In this document: positions 25,260-33,437 of the stretch, one piece after another | Layout: every line of letters begins with the position of its first letter | Numbering within the stretch: the first letter of the stretch is position 1 | Assembly (NCBI GenBank): GCA_021827485.1 | Contig: JAKAVM010000024.1 | Span: 1 to 44,456, forward strand | Length of the DNA stretch: 44,456 bases | Direction: 5' to 3' | Source of the DNA: Actinomycetes bacterium | GTDB lineage: Bacteria > Actinomycetota > Acidimicrobiia > Acidimicrobiales > JAKAVM01 | Notes under the pieces: generated by a model | Databases searched by the model: none | What the model was told of the DNA's origin: nothing | The model's input: the letters and a program-made list of their open reading frames with translations, nothing else | Program-made: the position numbers and the translations under genes

Positions 25260-26900
25260 ATGTCTAAATTTTGCTATCCGGATTTCACTAGTTTTGGAAG
25301 AATTGCGCATCACGCTAACGTGGTTCCAGTTTTTCGAGAGTATATGGGTGACTTACTAACTCCTGTTGGTGTATTTAGAAAATTAGTACCTTCGATTGAC
25401 TTGGGAATTATCGATGATGCACCCAATGATGAGTCTAACGTGCAGCGATATACAATCCCGAGATGCTTCCTACTTGAATCAGTTGAACATTCAAGTGCGT
25501 GGGGACGTTACTCTTTCGTTGGGCTGAACCCGCTGGCAACACTGATAACTCATGGCCAAGACGTAATTTGTGAAGATAATATTTTGGGTGAGATCCCGGG
25601 TAGGAATGGTATTCTCAATGCACTAGAATTTCTCCTTACAAAATTTAGTTCTCCACAACCAGACGTGATGCCCGAGATGGCGTCACTTCCCTCGTTGACG
25701 TCTGGAATTATTGGCTATTTGGGATATGATGTTGTTCGCGAGGTTGAAGAAATTGGCGAAACTCCAATTGATGATTTAGGGGTTCCCGATGCAATTATGT
25801 CGATAATTGGCGATATGGTTGCATTCGATCACTTTCGCCAGAAAGTGTTTTTGATTGCCAATGTTATAGTTGATTCTAATGAGCAATCAGTACTTGAAGC
25901 AGCCTATGCTAGCGCTGTTTCAAGGATTGATAAGTTGGAACAAGCCTTGTGTAGAGCATCGGAGGACTCTGAAAAGTTGCTGGAAATTCCTCCGGTGCCA
26001 GTGACCGCCGGTGATATATTGCTGGGAGTCAGACGACAAGTGAGCAAGAGTGAGTTCACTATAGCGGTCAATGCGGCGAAGGAAAGCATTTTATCCGGAG
26101 ATGCATTTCAGATTGTCCTGTCGCAGCGTTTTGACCTAGAGGAAACCTGCGACCCTTTTATGGTCTATAGGTATCTACGTCAGGTAAACCCAAGCCCGTA
26201 TATGTATCTTGTCGCGAACCAGGAGGCTGTTTTGGTAGGATCCTCACCGGAGCCTATGGTTCAATTGCTGGATGGGACCGTAATCTCACGCCCAATAGCC
26301 GGAACTCGTAAACGCGGTAAGACCCACAAGGAAGATGAACTTCTTGGTGTAGAGTTGCGAGAGAACCCGAAGGAACTTGCCGAACACGTCATGCTCGTGG
26401 ACTTGGCCCGAAATGACCTGGGCCGAATATGTGAGTTTTCAAGTGAGCAAGTGGACGAGCTAATGACTCTAGAGCACTATAGCCATGTAATGCATCTAAC
26501 TTCACAGGTTAGTGGAAAATTACAAAATGGGAAGGGGCCGATCGACGTGCTGAAGGCAACTTTGCCAGCCGGAACCGTCACAGGCGCCCCCAAAGTTTCG
26601 GCGATGAAGATTATAAATATGCTTGAAAACACTAAGCGTGGACCATATGCAGGTGTAGTGGGGTACTTTGACTTTTCGGGTAACCTTGATACGGCAATTA
26701 CTATCAGAACCATGGTTTTTACCTCTAATGGCAAAATAGCGGTGCAGGCAGGCGCTGGGATCGTGGCTGACAGCGATCCTGAAATGGAAGACCTTGAGTG
26801 TATCAACAAGGCGTCGGCGCTATTGGCGGTAGGCAAGTGCGCCGCATCTTGCAACTCCGCTCCATTTCTGCAAGACAAAATGGGGAAATCTCGGGCGTAA
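25260..26900 (+). CDS. trpE: Anthranilate synthase component I
   Basis: A 546-residue chorismate-binding enzyme. The N-domain has the Trp-inhibition-site pattern LLESVEHSSAWGRYSFVGL (about 71-89). The C-domain has VGSSPEPMVQLLDG, SRPIAGTRKRG, LVDLARNDLGRI, THEYSHVMHL-like LEHYSHVMHLTSQV, LPAGTVTGAPKVSAMKII and IQAGAGIVADSDP-like AVQAGAGIVADSDP. This makes it TrpE rather than PabB, supported by its linkage to the his block and trp genes. trpG and trpD are absent nearby, so a separate amidotransferase must be encoded elsewhere. The start is ATG 25260. ygfZ follows after 6 bp. Confidence 0.95.
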   Translation: MSKFCYPDFTSFGRIAHHANVVPVFREYMGDLLTPVGVFRKLVPSIDLGIIDDAPNDESNVQRYTIPRCFLLESVEHSSAWGRYSFVGLNPLATLITHGQDVICEDNILGEIPGRNGILNALEFLLTKFSSPQPDVMPEMASLPSLTSGIIGYLGYDVVREVEEIGETPIDDLGVPDAIMSIIGDMVAFDHFRQKVFLIANVIVDSNEQSVLEAAYASAVSRIDKLEQALCRASEDSEKLLEIPPVPVTAGDILLGVRRQVSKSEFTIAVNAAKESILSGDAFQIVLSQRFDLEETCDPFMVYRYLRQVNPSPYMYLVANQEAVLVGSSPEPMVQLLDGTVISRPIAGTRKRGKTHKEDELLGVELRENPKELAEHVMLVDLARNDLGRICEFSSEQVDELMTLEHYSHVMHLTSQVSGKLQNGKGPIDVLKATLPAGTVTGAPKVSAMKIINMLENTKRGPYAGVVGYFDFSGNLDTAITIRTMVFTSNGKIAVQAGAGIVADSDPEMEDLECINKASALLAVGKCAASCNSAPFLQDKMGKSRA

Positions 26901-26906
26901 TTACTA

Positions 26907-27881
26907 TTGATTTTAGTTATTGGCTCTGACGAAATAGTTGAAATCCTTCAAGGAAACGTCGGTGTTGCATCACTTCGGCGTGATTTAGTGCGCGTCACTG
27001 GTGAAGATGGCGCTAACTTTCTCCAAGGTCAAATCACTCAAGATATCAATTCAATTGAGCAACGTGTCAGTAAGACGACTTATATACTTGAGCCAGATGG
27101 CAAAGTATGCGTATATGGACGAATTTCGAGGTTAGCCGATGGATGGTTGTTTGACTGCGAGCCAGGTTTCGGAGAGCTACTTTTATCAAGACTAAAGAGA
27201 TACTGTATTCGTGTTGATGTGGAGTTAACATGTACGCAGGATATTTTCGTTGCGTTACGTAGTTGGGATTCAAGTCTATTAGATGCCATAGTGAATAATC
27301 GCACATACTCAGCAATTTTCGACAGAACTCTCGGAACAATTCGGGGAGCATTACGCAGCGTTGACTTCTTAGGCGAAGAGGGCGATGGTTTTCATGAGGT
27401 GGACCTGCTAGGCGAAGAGGGCGATGGTTTTCATGACGCTCTAGTACTCGCCAAATCCGACTTGGAATTCTTGCGCATACTTTCAGGCGAGATCCGCTTT
27501 GGCTGTGAGATTACACAAGGTTCACTGCCTCAAGAATTGCGTGAGATTGAATCTGCCGTAGCATTTGGCAAAGGTTGTTATACGGGTCAGGAACTCGTAG
27601 AACGAGTTGCTTCTCGTGAAGCTCGACCTCCTAAACGAGTGCATTGGTCCAGGTTCAAACCAGCAAAGAATATTATTTCAGAAGCACTCGCAGATTATGG
27701 AGATTTATCTATGATTTCCCAGCCAGTTGAAGTTCTAAGTAAATCAAAAGTTGTAGGTAGATTATCTAGTCTCGCAATTAGCGAGGAATTTGCATTTGCA
27801 TCGATGGCGATTAATCGGTCAGTAGGAGATGGAGATCTGCTGGGATTTACCTTTCTTAACTGCGAATTTACTAGTTATTAA
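26907..27881 (+). CDS. ygfZ: YgfZ/GcvT-type folate-binding Fe-S repair protein
   Basis: A 324-residue protein of the YgfZ (IBA57) family, related to GcvT. It is identified by the signature KGCYTGQELVERVASR (about 223-238) and the folate-side block ALVRVTGEDGANFLQGQ-like VRVTGEDGANFLQGQITQD. YgfZ acts with folate in assembly and repair of some [4Fe-4S] enzymes. Two 39-bp direct repeats (27363-27401 and 27402-27440) add a 13-residue tandem repeat, DFLGEEGDGFHEV / DLLGEEGDGFHDA, in a region poorly conserved in the family. TTG start at 26907, no clear Shine-Dalgarno, six bases after trpE. Confidence 0.9.
   Translation: MILVIGSDEIVEILQGNVGVASLRRDLVRVTGEDGANFLQGQITQDINSIEQRVSKTTYILEPDGKVCVYGRISRLADGWLFDCEPGFGELLLSRLKRYCIRVDVELTCTQDIFVALRSWDSSLLDAIVNNRTYSAIFDRTLGTIRGALRSVDFLGEEGDGFHEVDLLGEEGDGFHDALVLAKSDLEFLRILSGEIRFGCEITQGSLPQELREIESAVAFGKGCYTGQELVERVASREARPPKRVHWSRFKPAKNIISEALADYGDLSMISQPVEVLSKSKVVGRLSSLAISEEFAFASMAINRSVGDGDLLGFTFLNCEFTSY
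27363..27440 (+). repeat. 39-bp in-frame tandem duplication in ygfZ
   Basis: Positions 27363-27401 and 27402-27440 repeat with only a few mismatches, giving two 13-residue copies around LGEEGDGFH. It is in frame, so the protein is not broken. The copies share a 26-base core (AGGCGAAGAGGGCGATGG onwards) that is identical, implying recent origin. Confidence 0.93.
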
Positions 27882-27949
27882 TTTGCTTATCGTGATTGTT
27901 CCGCGATTTGCTGAAAGGAAATGCAATTACGGTATCCGGATAAAGGCTG

Positions 27950-29446
27950 CTATGGCTTACTGAAGGAAAGGGTAAATCTGGCGCCTTTGTTGGCTGTTAT
28001 TGGAGATGCAACAGCGATATTTATGTCCATAGCATGGGACAGTTGGGCCACGATTGCAAGACCGAGACCACTCCCAATGTTTCTAGCAGGAGCCGCACCT
28101 GAACGATATAGTCGTTCGAAGATATGAGGCAAATCATCTGGGGGAACGCCTGGGCCATCATCCTCAATCGTCAATAAGTACTTTTGGAAATCCTCCTGGT
28201 ATAAGCGAATGTCTACTTGCGATATAGCGTATTTGTAGGCATTTTCGATTAAATTCCCTAAAATTTGCGCCAATCGGTCAGGGTCGACGTAAATAGATAT
28301 CTGATCTGGAACGTGGTTTTCAAAGTTAAGTGTCAAGTGCGCGTCACGAAAAATGGGATAAAACGACTGTAGTGTGCCTTTGATTAGTTCAAGAAGGTCC
28401 GATGACGTAAATTCAAATGAAAAAGATTGAGCATCTAATTTCGCGAGATCAAGCAAATCAGCCACCAATCTTTCCAATCTCTTGGATTCACTAGATATAA
28501 TCATGGCTGCATTCGTTGGATTGTCCATTACTCCGTCAATAATCGCGTCCGAATAGCCCCTGATTGAAGTTAGTGGTGTCCGTAAGTCATGAGAGATTGA
28601 GAGTAGAAAGTTACGTTCTGAGTCCTTTGAATGAGCAAGGCGCTCAGCCATAGTATTTATCGAATTGGCCAATGAGGATAATTCTATAAACGTCATCTTT
28701 TGTAGAGGAACACGGGAGTTTAGATCACCATGTGCAATTTGGTCGGTTGTCTTAGCGACTTCAAGAAGTGGCTTGGAGAAACGCTTAGAGATCTCGATCG
28801 CAAGTACAAGGGCTATGGCAAAAGCAATAAGAGCTGTAAAAAATAGATATCTTACGATTGGAGTGGTGCTGGCAAAATTAGTGGTTAGTACAATAAGAAC
28901 CCCTTGACAGCTTGGACAGTTAGTTGTTGGGGGCCGAATACTTGCTCGACTAAGTTTCGATGATTTTATGTCAATGCAGGTTGAAAGTCTCAGTAAGTAA
29001 CGATAACCAGCAGGACATGATTGAAAAATTACTTTATCAGTAGAGGCGGACCCTGAATAAAGTGTATGTCCAACCCTGCCAGAGACTGTTTGGCCGGACA
29101 GTATTTGTGATGCGCGAAAGAAGGACGGAGTAACGTTTGCTGGCAAGGCAGAAGTAAAGCTACCAACTTTCATACCGGTCAGGAGTCGGCCGGACGCGTC
29201 GAAGGGTACGATTGAGATACCGGCTATGCCAGAAAGCCTTGCGATTGCAGCAAACACATTTGCCCTTTGGATAGAGCTTAGGTCTTGAGCAATCGTCTGA
29301 GACTGATTGGCTAGTTGGTGCTCTTGATTGTTGATCACATTTCTATTTTCTAAAATGGCAACTCCCAGGCCAGAGAGGAGTAGTACAATTACAACAAGAG
29401 CAAGCATCCACGAAATGAGGCGAGATCGTACGGAGGTATTAGCCAC
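27950..29446 (-). CDS. Sensor histidine kinase with a four-cysteine external domain
   Basis: A 498-residue membrane kinase. TM1 is at about 12-32, then an external domain (about 35-198) and TM2 at about 199-220. HAMP (about 221-275) follows, then the H-box SISHDLRTP with His286, N box NAYKYA, G1 DDGPGV, F box IFERLY and G2 GSGLGLAI. The external domain holds four cysteines, 144, 157, 177 and 180, the last two as NCPSC (CxxC), close to TM2. A redox- or metal-responsive sensor is suggested by this pattern, which is inference. It is the downstream partner of the regulator at 29502-30188 (55 bp) and converges with ygfZ. Confidence 0.92.
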   Translation of the reverse strand: MANTSVRSRLISWMLALVVIVLLLSGLGVAILENRNVINNQEHQLANQSQTIAQDLSSIQRANVFAAIARLSGIAGISIVPFDASGRLLTGMKVGSFTSALPANVTPSFFRASQILSGQTVSGRVGHTLYSGSASTDKVIFQSCPAGYRYLLRLSTCIDIKSSKLSRASIRPPTTNCPSCQGVLIVLTTNFASTTPIVRYLFFTALIAFAIALVLAIEISKRFSKPLLEVAKTTDQIAHGDLNSRVPLQKMTFIELSSLANSINTMAERLAHSKDSERNFLLSISHDLRTPLTSIRGYSDAIIDGVMDNPTNAAMIISSESKRLERLVADLLDLAKLDAQSFSFEFTSSDLLELIKGTLQSFYPIFRDAHLTLNFENHVPDQISIYVDPDRLAQILGNLIENAYKYAISQVDIRLYQEDFQKYLLTIEDDGPGVPPDDLPHIFERLYRSGAAPARNIGSGLGLAIVAQLSHAMDINIAVASPITANKGARFTLSFSKP

Positions 29447-29501
29447 TTATCTATCCAAGCAATCCCGCACGCAAGACTGTGCAGAACTCGTCGAGGTTTG
29501 C

Positions 29502-30188
29502 CTAAGCAAGGCGATAACCTACTCCCCAGACAGTGTCGAGCTGGAACGTTTCACCGAGCTTCTTTCTTAGTTGACGTATGTGAACATCGACAGTCCTTTC
29601 GTCTCCATACCAACCTGGCTCCCATGCCCCATCTAAGATTTGACGTCGTGTCAACGCAACGTGCCTCTTTTTGACAAGGAAAAGAAGAAGATCAAATTCT
29701 TGGTTGGTGAGGTCCACTTCACGACCGTCAAGAAGTACATGTCGAGAAATGGAGTCAATCGTAATATTGGCGTAACTGACAATCGGTTGGGCTACCTCAC
29801 TTGGTTCAGCCCGTCGTAAGAGGGCTTTGACTCGTGCGCAAAGCTCACGCCCTGAGAATGGTTTCGTAATATAGTCATCCGCGCCAATTTCCAGACCAAG
29901 CACCCTATCTATTTCAGTATCTCTTGCAGTTAAGATAATGATTGGGATATTCGAGTCAGTGCGCAAGGTCTTGCAAACATGGAAACCGTCCATATTGCCC
30001 TTCAACCCAATATCTAAAATGACAAGGTTAGGCATTTCTCTTCGAACGATTTCTAGTGCGCTTTCACCATTGTCGGTAAGCAATACCCTATAACCGTCCT
30101 TGCGCAAGTAGGCAGATACAAGGTCGGCAATATTAGTATCGTCTTCAACACATACTATTGTTCGCTCGTTCGAATGTAAGCTAGTCAT
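29502..30188 (-). CDS. OmpR/PhoB-family response regulator
   Basis: A 228-residue regulator. The receiver has the acidic pair VEDD (14-17), phospho-acceptor Asp59 in LVILDIGLKG, Thr in ILTARD and Lys in YITKPFSGREL. The winged helix (about 130-228) shows LTNQEFDLLLFLVKKRHVAL and ERTVDVHIRQLRKKLG, ending TVWGVGYRLA. It leads the two-gene minus-strand operon with the kinase. The region upstream of its start (30189-30236) is interrupted by the adjacent IS element, which may affect its promoter. Confidence 0.93.
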   Translation of the reverse strand: MTSLHSNERTIVCVEDDTNIADLVSAYLRKDGYRVLLTDNGESALEIVRREMPNLVILDIGLKGNMDGFHVCKTLRTDSNIPIIILTARDTEIDRVLGLEIGADDYITKPFSGRELCARVKALLRRAEPSEVAQPIVSYANITIDSISRHVLLDGREVDLTNQEFDLLLFLVKKRHVALTRRQILDGAWEPGWYGDERTVDVHIRQLRKKLGETFQLDTVWGVGYRLA

Positions 30189-30236
30189 GATCGTTTGGAT
30201 AGGGCATGTTCGTCCATCAAGAATGCCCCGAGGGGA

Positions 30237-31690
30237 CTGGGGGCTTTAGCCGTCAGGGCAATCGTGCTTTGGGGCATAGCACTGATATCTTGATTGATTG
30301 TCTCACCTGTTTGGTAAAGTTGTCTCAACATGTCTAATCCTCGTTTCTTGCGCACATCTAGTGGAGTTAGCTTGACGGATTTACACCTGGTGTGGTGGGC
30401 CAAGTATCGCAAAGGACTGCTCGGTGGGAGAGTAGCATGAGACGTTCCTACAAATTTCTCCTGCGCCCCACCGCTAAACAGCATGTGTCCTTGGAACAAT
30501 GTCTTTATAGTCATTGCGAACTTTACAACGCAGCACTGGCCGAACGCAGGCAGGCTTATGAGACAACTGTAAAGAAATCTCCACTCTATTACTCGCAAGA
30601 ACGCCCTAAGGCTTCGGTTAGCTATAACACTCAGTCGGCTCAACTTAGAGATATTAGAAAACTTCGCCCTGATATTGCTATTTGGTCGTTTTCTTCCCAG
30701 CAAGCTACTTTGAGAAGGCTCAACAAGGCTTTTGAAGGTTTCTTTCGTCGTCTTGGAGCTGGTGAGAGTCCTGGTTATCCAAGGTTCAAGAGCGCTCCCC
30801 GCTTCGACTCGGTGGAGTGGCCAAGTGACGGAGATGGCTGCAAATGGCACGACCAAGTCTCCCGGGTCTACCTCCAGGGTATCGGACATGTGAAAGTAAC
30901 CGCCCACCGTAAAGTCCAAGGGCGCATAAAGACAGTTTCGGTCAAACGAGAGGGACGTAGATGGTACTTGATTCTCTCTTGTGATGGAGTACCGGCCAAG
31001 CCATTGCCCAAAACAGATAAACAAGTTGGTATTGATGTAGGAATTGTAAGCTTTCTGACTAGTTCGGATGGCGTTCACATTGAAAACCCTAAGTGGCAAC
31101 GGGCTGGTGCTGAGTGCCTGGAAAGAGCCCAAAGAGTTCTTGGTAGGAAGAAAAAAGGTTCTAACAACCGCCGCAAAGCCCGAGAGAGCGTTGCTAGTAG
31201 ACACCGTAAGATAGCCAACCAACGAAAAGACTTTCATCACAAAATCGCTTGCAAACTTGTAAGAGATTATGACGTAATAGCGGTTGAAGACTTGAAAGTA
31301 AAGAACATGGTGAGACGAGCCAAACCTATTGCTAATCCTAAACAAGAGGGAGGGTTTCTTCCCAACGGGGCTACGGCCAAGTCCAGCCTCAATAGATCTA
31401 TATCCGATGCGGGCTGGGCACAGTTTCGCTCGATTCTCTGCGCCAAAGCGGAAGAAGCTGGACGTGTGATGGTGAGCGTAAACCCCCGGTACACTTCTTG
31501 TAGATGTGACTGCGGTCATATTGCAAGCAAGAACCGTGTCAGCCAAGCACTGTTTCGATGTCAAAGGTGTGGTTATAGCGCCAATGCTGACGAACATGCT
31601 GCCAAAACTATTCTCCGGGCTGGACTGGCCCTTCTGGCTGCGCAAGCAGCTTGAAAAGAAGCTGGCGGCTTTAGCCATCAGAGAAGTCAC
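30237..31690 (+). mobile_element. IS605-family tnpB-only element (IS1341-type)
   Basis: A tnpB gene flanked by two nearly identical 20-mers in direct orientation: CTGGGGGCTTTAGCCGTCAG (30237-30256) and CTGGCGGCTTTAGCCATCAG (31662-31681). Each folds into the same imperfect hairpin with a TTTA loop. This is the subterminal hairpin structure expected of IS200/IS605 ends. A larger stem TGCCCC/GGGGCA (30224-30229 with 30271-30276) surrounds the left one. No tnpA is present, so it cannot move by itself. The exact ends are inferred; AGTCAC at 31685-31690 resembles a right-end cleavage site. It sits between the response regulator and trpC. Confidence 0.6.
30437..31654 (+). CDS. tnpB: TnpB (RNA-guided nuclease, IS605 OrfB)
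   Basis: A 405-residue TnpB from ATG 30437, which gives the typical MRRSYKFLLRPT start; the ORF stays open to 30392. The RuvC-like triad is complete: Asp200 in QVGIDVGIVSF, Glu284 in VIAVEDLKVKNM and Asp385 in ANADEHAAKT. The C-terminal zinc ribbon has Cys375 and Cys378 in FRCQRCG, but the first knuckle reads TSCRCDCGH (Cys355, 357, 359), one residue shorter than the usual S-x-x-C-x-x-C-G. TnpB proteins are guided nucleases that use an RNA from the element's right end. The gene has no frameshift and may be active. Confidence 0.93.
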   Translation: MRRSYKFLLRPTAKQHVSLEQCLYSHCELYNAALAERRQAYETTVKKSPLYYSQERPKASVSYNTQSAQLRDIRKLRPDIAIWSFSSQQATLRRLNKAFEGFFRRLGAGESPGYPRFKSAPRFDSVEWPSDGDGCKWHDQVSRVYLQGIGHVKVTAHRKVQGRIKTVSVKREGRRWYLILSCDGVPAKPLPKTDKQVGIDVGIVSFLTSSDGVHIENPKWQRAGAECLERAQRVLGRKKKGSNNRRKARESVASRHRKIANQRKDFHHKIACKLVRDYDVIAVEDLKVKNMVRRAKPIANPKQEGGFLPNGATAKSSLNRSISDAGWAQFRSILCAKAEEAGRVMVSVNPRYTSCRCDCGHIASKNRVSQALFRCQRCGYSANADEHAAKTILRAGLALLAAQAA

Positions 31691-31707
31691 TAGAGGTAAA
31701 GTCTGAG
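31560..31707 (+). ncRNA. Candidate omega (right-end) RNA of TnpB
   Basis: By analogy with characterised TnpB elements, the guide scaffold should overlap the 3' end of tnpB and run to the right end, with a guide of about 16 bases from the flank. Here the hairpin at 31662-31681 and AGTCAC at 31685-31690 would end the scaffold, and the flank from 31691 would be the guide. Boundaries are assigned from analogy only. Confidence 0.3.
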
Positions 31708-31721
31708 TAAGAAATCCCATG

Positions 31722-31752
31722 TTGATACTTACAAATTTAGTACATTTATAAT
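31722..31752 (+). promoter_or_regulatory. Candidate sigma-A promoter for trpC
   Basis: TTGATA (31722-31727) and a perfect TATAAT (31747-31752) are separated by 19 bp, slightly longer than the usual 17. The expected start is near 31759, giving a leader of about 11 bases before trpC ATG at 31770. It would let trpCFBA be expressed independently of trpE, which the IS and two-component genes now separate from it. Confidence 0.5.
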
Positions 31753-31769
31753 TGGACTAAAGTGTATTT

Positions 31770-32576
31770 ATGAGCCCAAAAGCAACTTATTTGGACAATA
31801 TAGTCGCTCACCACCGAGAACTTGCTCGACGAGATGAGAGGGACCGTAGAATGCTTGCAAGAAAGGCCATGCAGGTTCCATCTTGTCGCGGCTTTGCGCG
31901 GGCATTGAACTCTCAACCAACCCTAGCTGTGATCGCTGAAATCAAGCGAAAGTCGCCTTCCAAGGGTATCCTGAGTGAGTCATTAGACGTAAGAGAACTA
32001 GCACGCAGATACCAATCCTCCAATGCGGCAGCTATTTCCGTTTTGACCGATGAGAAGTATTTTGGTGGGAGCCTTATCGACTTGGAAGAGGTCCGTGAGT
32101 GTACATCTGTTCCATTATTGCGTAAAGATTTTACAGTCTCTGTTAGCGACATTTATGATGCAAAGATTGCAGGGGCTGATGCAATTCTATTGATAGTTGG
32201 AGCAGTCACGAATGGAGAATTGAGGACGTTTTATGACGAAGCGATGGGACTAGGGCTGGATGTGATTGTTGAAATTCACAGTATCGCTGACCTGGATATA
32301 GCTCTAGAAATAGGTTCAAAGATTATCGGAATTAACCAAAGGGACCTGACTACCTTTAAGGTAGATCCTCAGCGAGCCGAGCTTATTAGTTCGAAAATAC
32401 CGGCCGGAATATACAAGATAGCCGAGTCAGGCATTACTTCGATTGATCAAGCGGTTCGGCTTGGTGAACTAGGATTTGATGCAGTTCTAATCGGTGAAGC
32501 TTTAGTAACTAGCAATGATATGACCAATTTACTTTCTAACATGGCCGCTATTCCAACTTATAGAGCCAGAACATAA
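31770..32576 (+). CDS. trpC: Indole-3-glycerol phosphate synthase
   Basis: A 268-residue monofunctional TIM-barrel enzyme that closes the indole ring from CdRP. The catalytic block AEIKRKSPSKG (about 51-61), LTDEKYFGGSL, VPLLRKDF, ADAILLIVGAV, IIGINQRDLTTF and IAESGITS are characteristic. The length matches single-domain TrpC. The start ATG lies 11 bases past a probable promoter. trpF follows after 42 bp. Confidence 0.97.
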   Translation: MSPKATYLDNIVAHHRELARRDERDRRMLARKAMQVPSCRGFARALNSQPTLAVIAEIKRKSPSKGILSESLDVRELARRYQSSNAAAISVLTDEKYFGGSLIDLEEVRECTSVPLLRKDFTVSVSDIYDAKIAGADAILLIVGAVTNGELRTFYDEAMGLGLDVIVEIHSIADLDIALEIGSKIIGINQRDLTTFKVDPQRAELISSKIPAGIYKIAESGITSIDQAVRLGELGFDAVLIGEALVTSNDMTNLLSNMAAIPTYRART

Positions 32577-32618
32577 GTTATTACGTGTTTGAGTCATTGA
32601 GTTATAAAAAGTGTATCG

Positions 32619-33251
32619 ATGAACGATAGTAGATTAGAATCTATTTTCGTAAAGATCTGCGGGACCACCAATGAAGAGGATGCTCTATTGTGTCTTGCAA
32701 TGGGTGCAGATGCGATAGGTTTTGTTTTTGCTCCTTCCGTGCGTCAAGTAACCGCAAACCATGTTTCCCAGATCGTAAGGAGGCTCCCTGCCGATTCTCT
32801 GACGATTGGTGTATTCAAAGATGAATCTGTCGAGATGATAAAAGCAACTATCCAGGAGTGCTCGCTCAAAGGGGTTCAGATCCATGGAGATCTATCACCG
32901 CAAGAGTTTTCCCAAGTGAATGACATGGTGGATTTTTCTATCAGGGCTATTTCTGCTACTACAACAGGGCAAATTTTTGCGTCGAGGCACTATCAAGCCG
33001 ACGCAATCTTGCTAGATTCAAATGCACCAGGTAGCGGGCAGGTTTTTGATTGGGAGACTGTTGAAGGTACAGATTACGGTTCTAAAATAATAGTTGCGGG
33101 AGGTTTGAATCCCCATAACGTTGCCCAGGCAATTCGGATTCTAAATCCATGGGGAGTTGATGCGGTAAGTGGTCTGGAGGCTTCTCCGGGCAGGAAAGAT
33201 CCACGTAAGGTGAGGGCTTTCGTCAAGAATGCTAGAGAGGCATTGCCATAG
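32619..33251 (+). CDS. trpF: Phosphoribosylanthranilate isomerase
   Basis: A 210-residue TrpF. FVKICGTTNEEDALLCLAMG holds the catalytic Cys, and AILLDSNAPGSGQVFDWE the catalytic Asp. GFVFAPSVRQV, VAGGLNPHNVAQAI and GVDAVSGLEASPGRKDP complete the family pattern. The gene is noteworthy because many actinobacteria lack trpF and rely on PriA. ATG at 32619; the 186-bp gap to trpB holds no gene. Confidence 0.96.
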   Translation: MNDSRLESIFVKICGTTNEEDALLCLAMGADAIGFVFAPSVRQVTANHVSQIVRRLPADSLTIGVFKDESVEMIKATIQECSLKGVQIHGDLSPQEFSQVNDMVDFSIRAISATTTGQIFASRHYQADAILLDSNAPGSGQVFDWETVEGTDYGSKIIVAGGLNPHNVAQAIRILNPWGVDAVSGLEASPGRKDPRKVRAFVKNAREALP

Positions 33252-33437
33252 GTAATAATACTCAAGTTTTAGTTTGACTATGTCGAAATAGTGAGGAAGT
33301 GAGTGTAGGCTTATTGAAGTGGTCGAAGATTTTGTTAAATGCTTGGTTTCGGTGGGGATCGGCACGGGAAGCAAGATAACCTACCTTGAAGTTTCCTGGC
33401 GCGCGATCACTACGATAAAAGGTGATTTAGGAGGAGC

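Noticed and set aside
30185-31720. 511-residue minus-strand ORF
   Set aside because: It covers the whole tnpB in antisense and has no recognisable domain; the tnpB frame shows full motifs.
33252-33437. Possible Trp attenuator ahead of trpB
   Set aside because: No leader peptide with tandem Trp codons and no terminator/antiterminator pair could be found.
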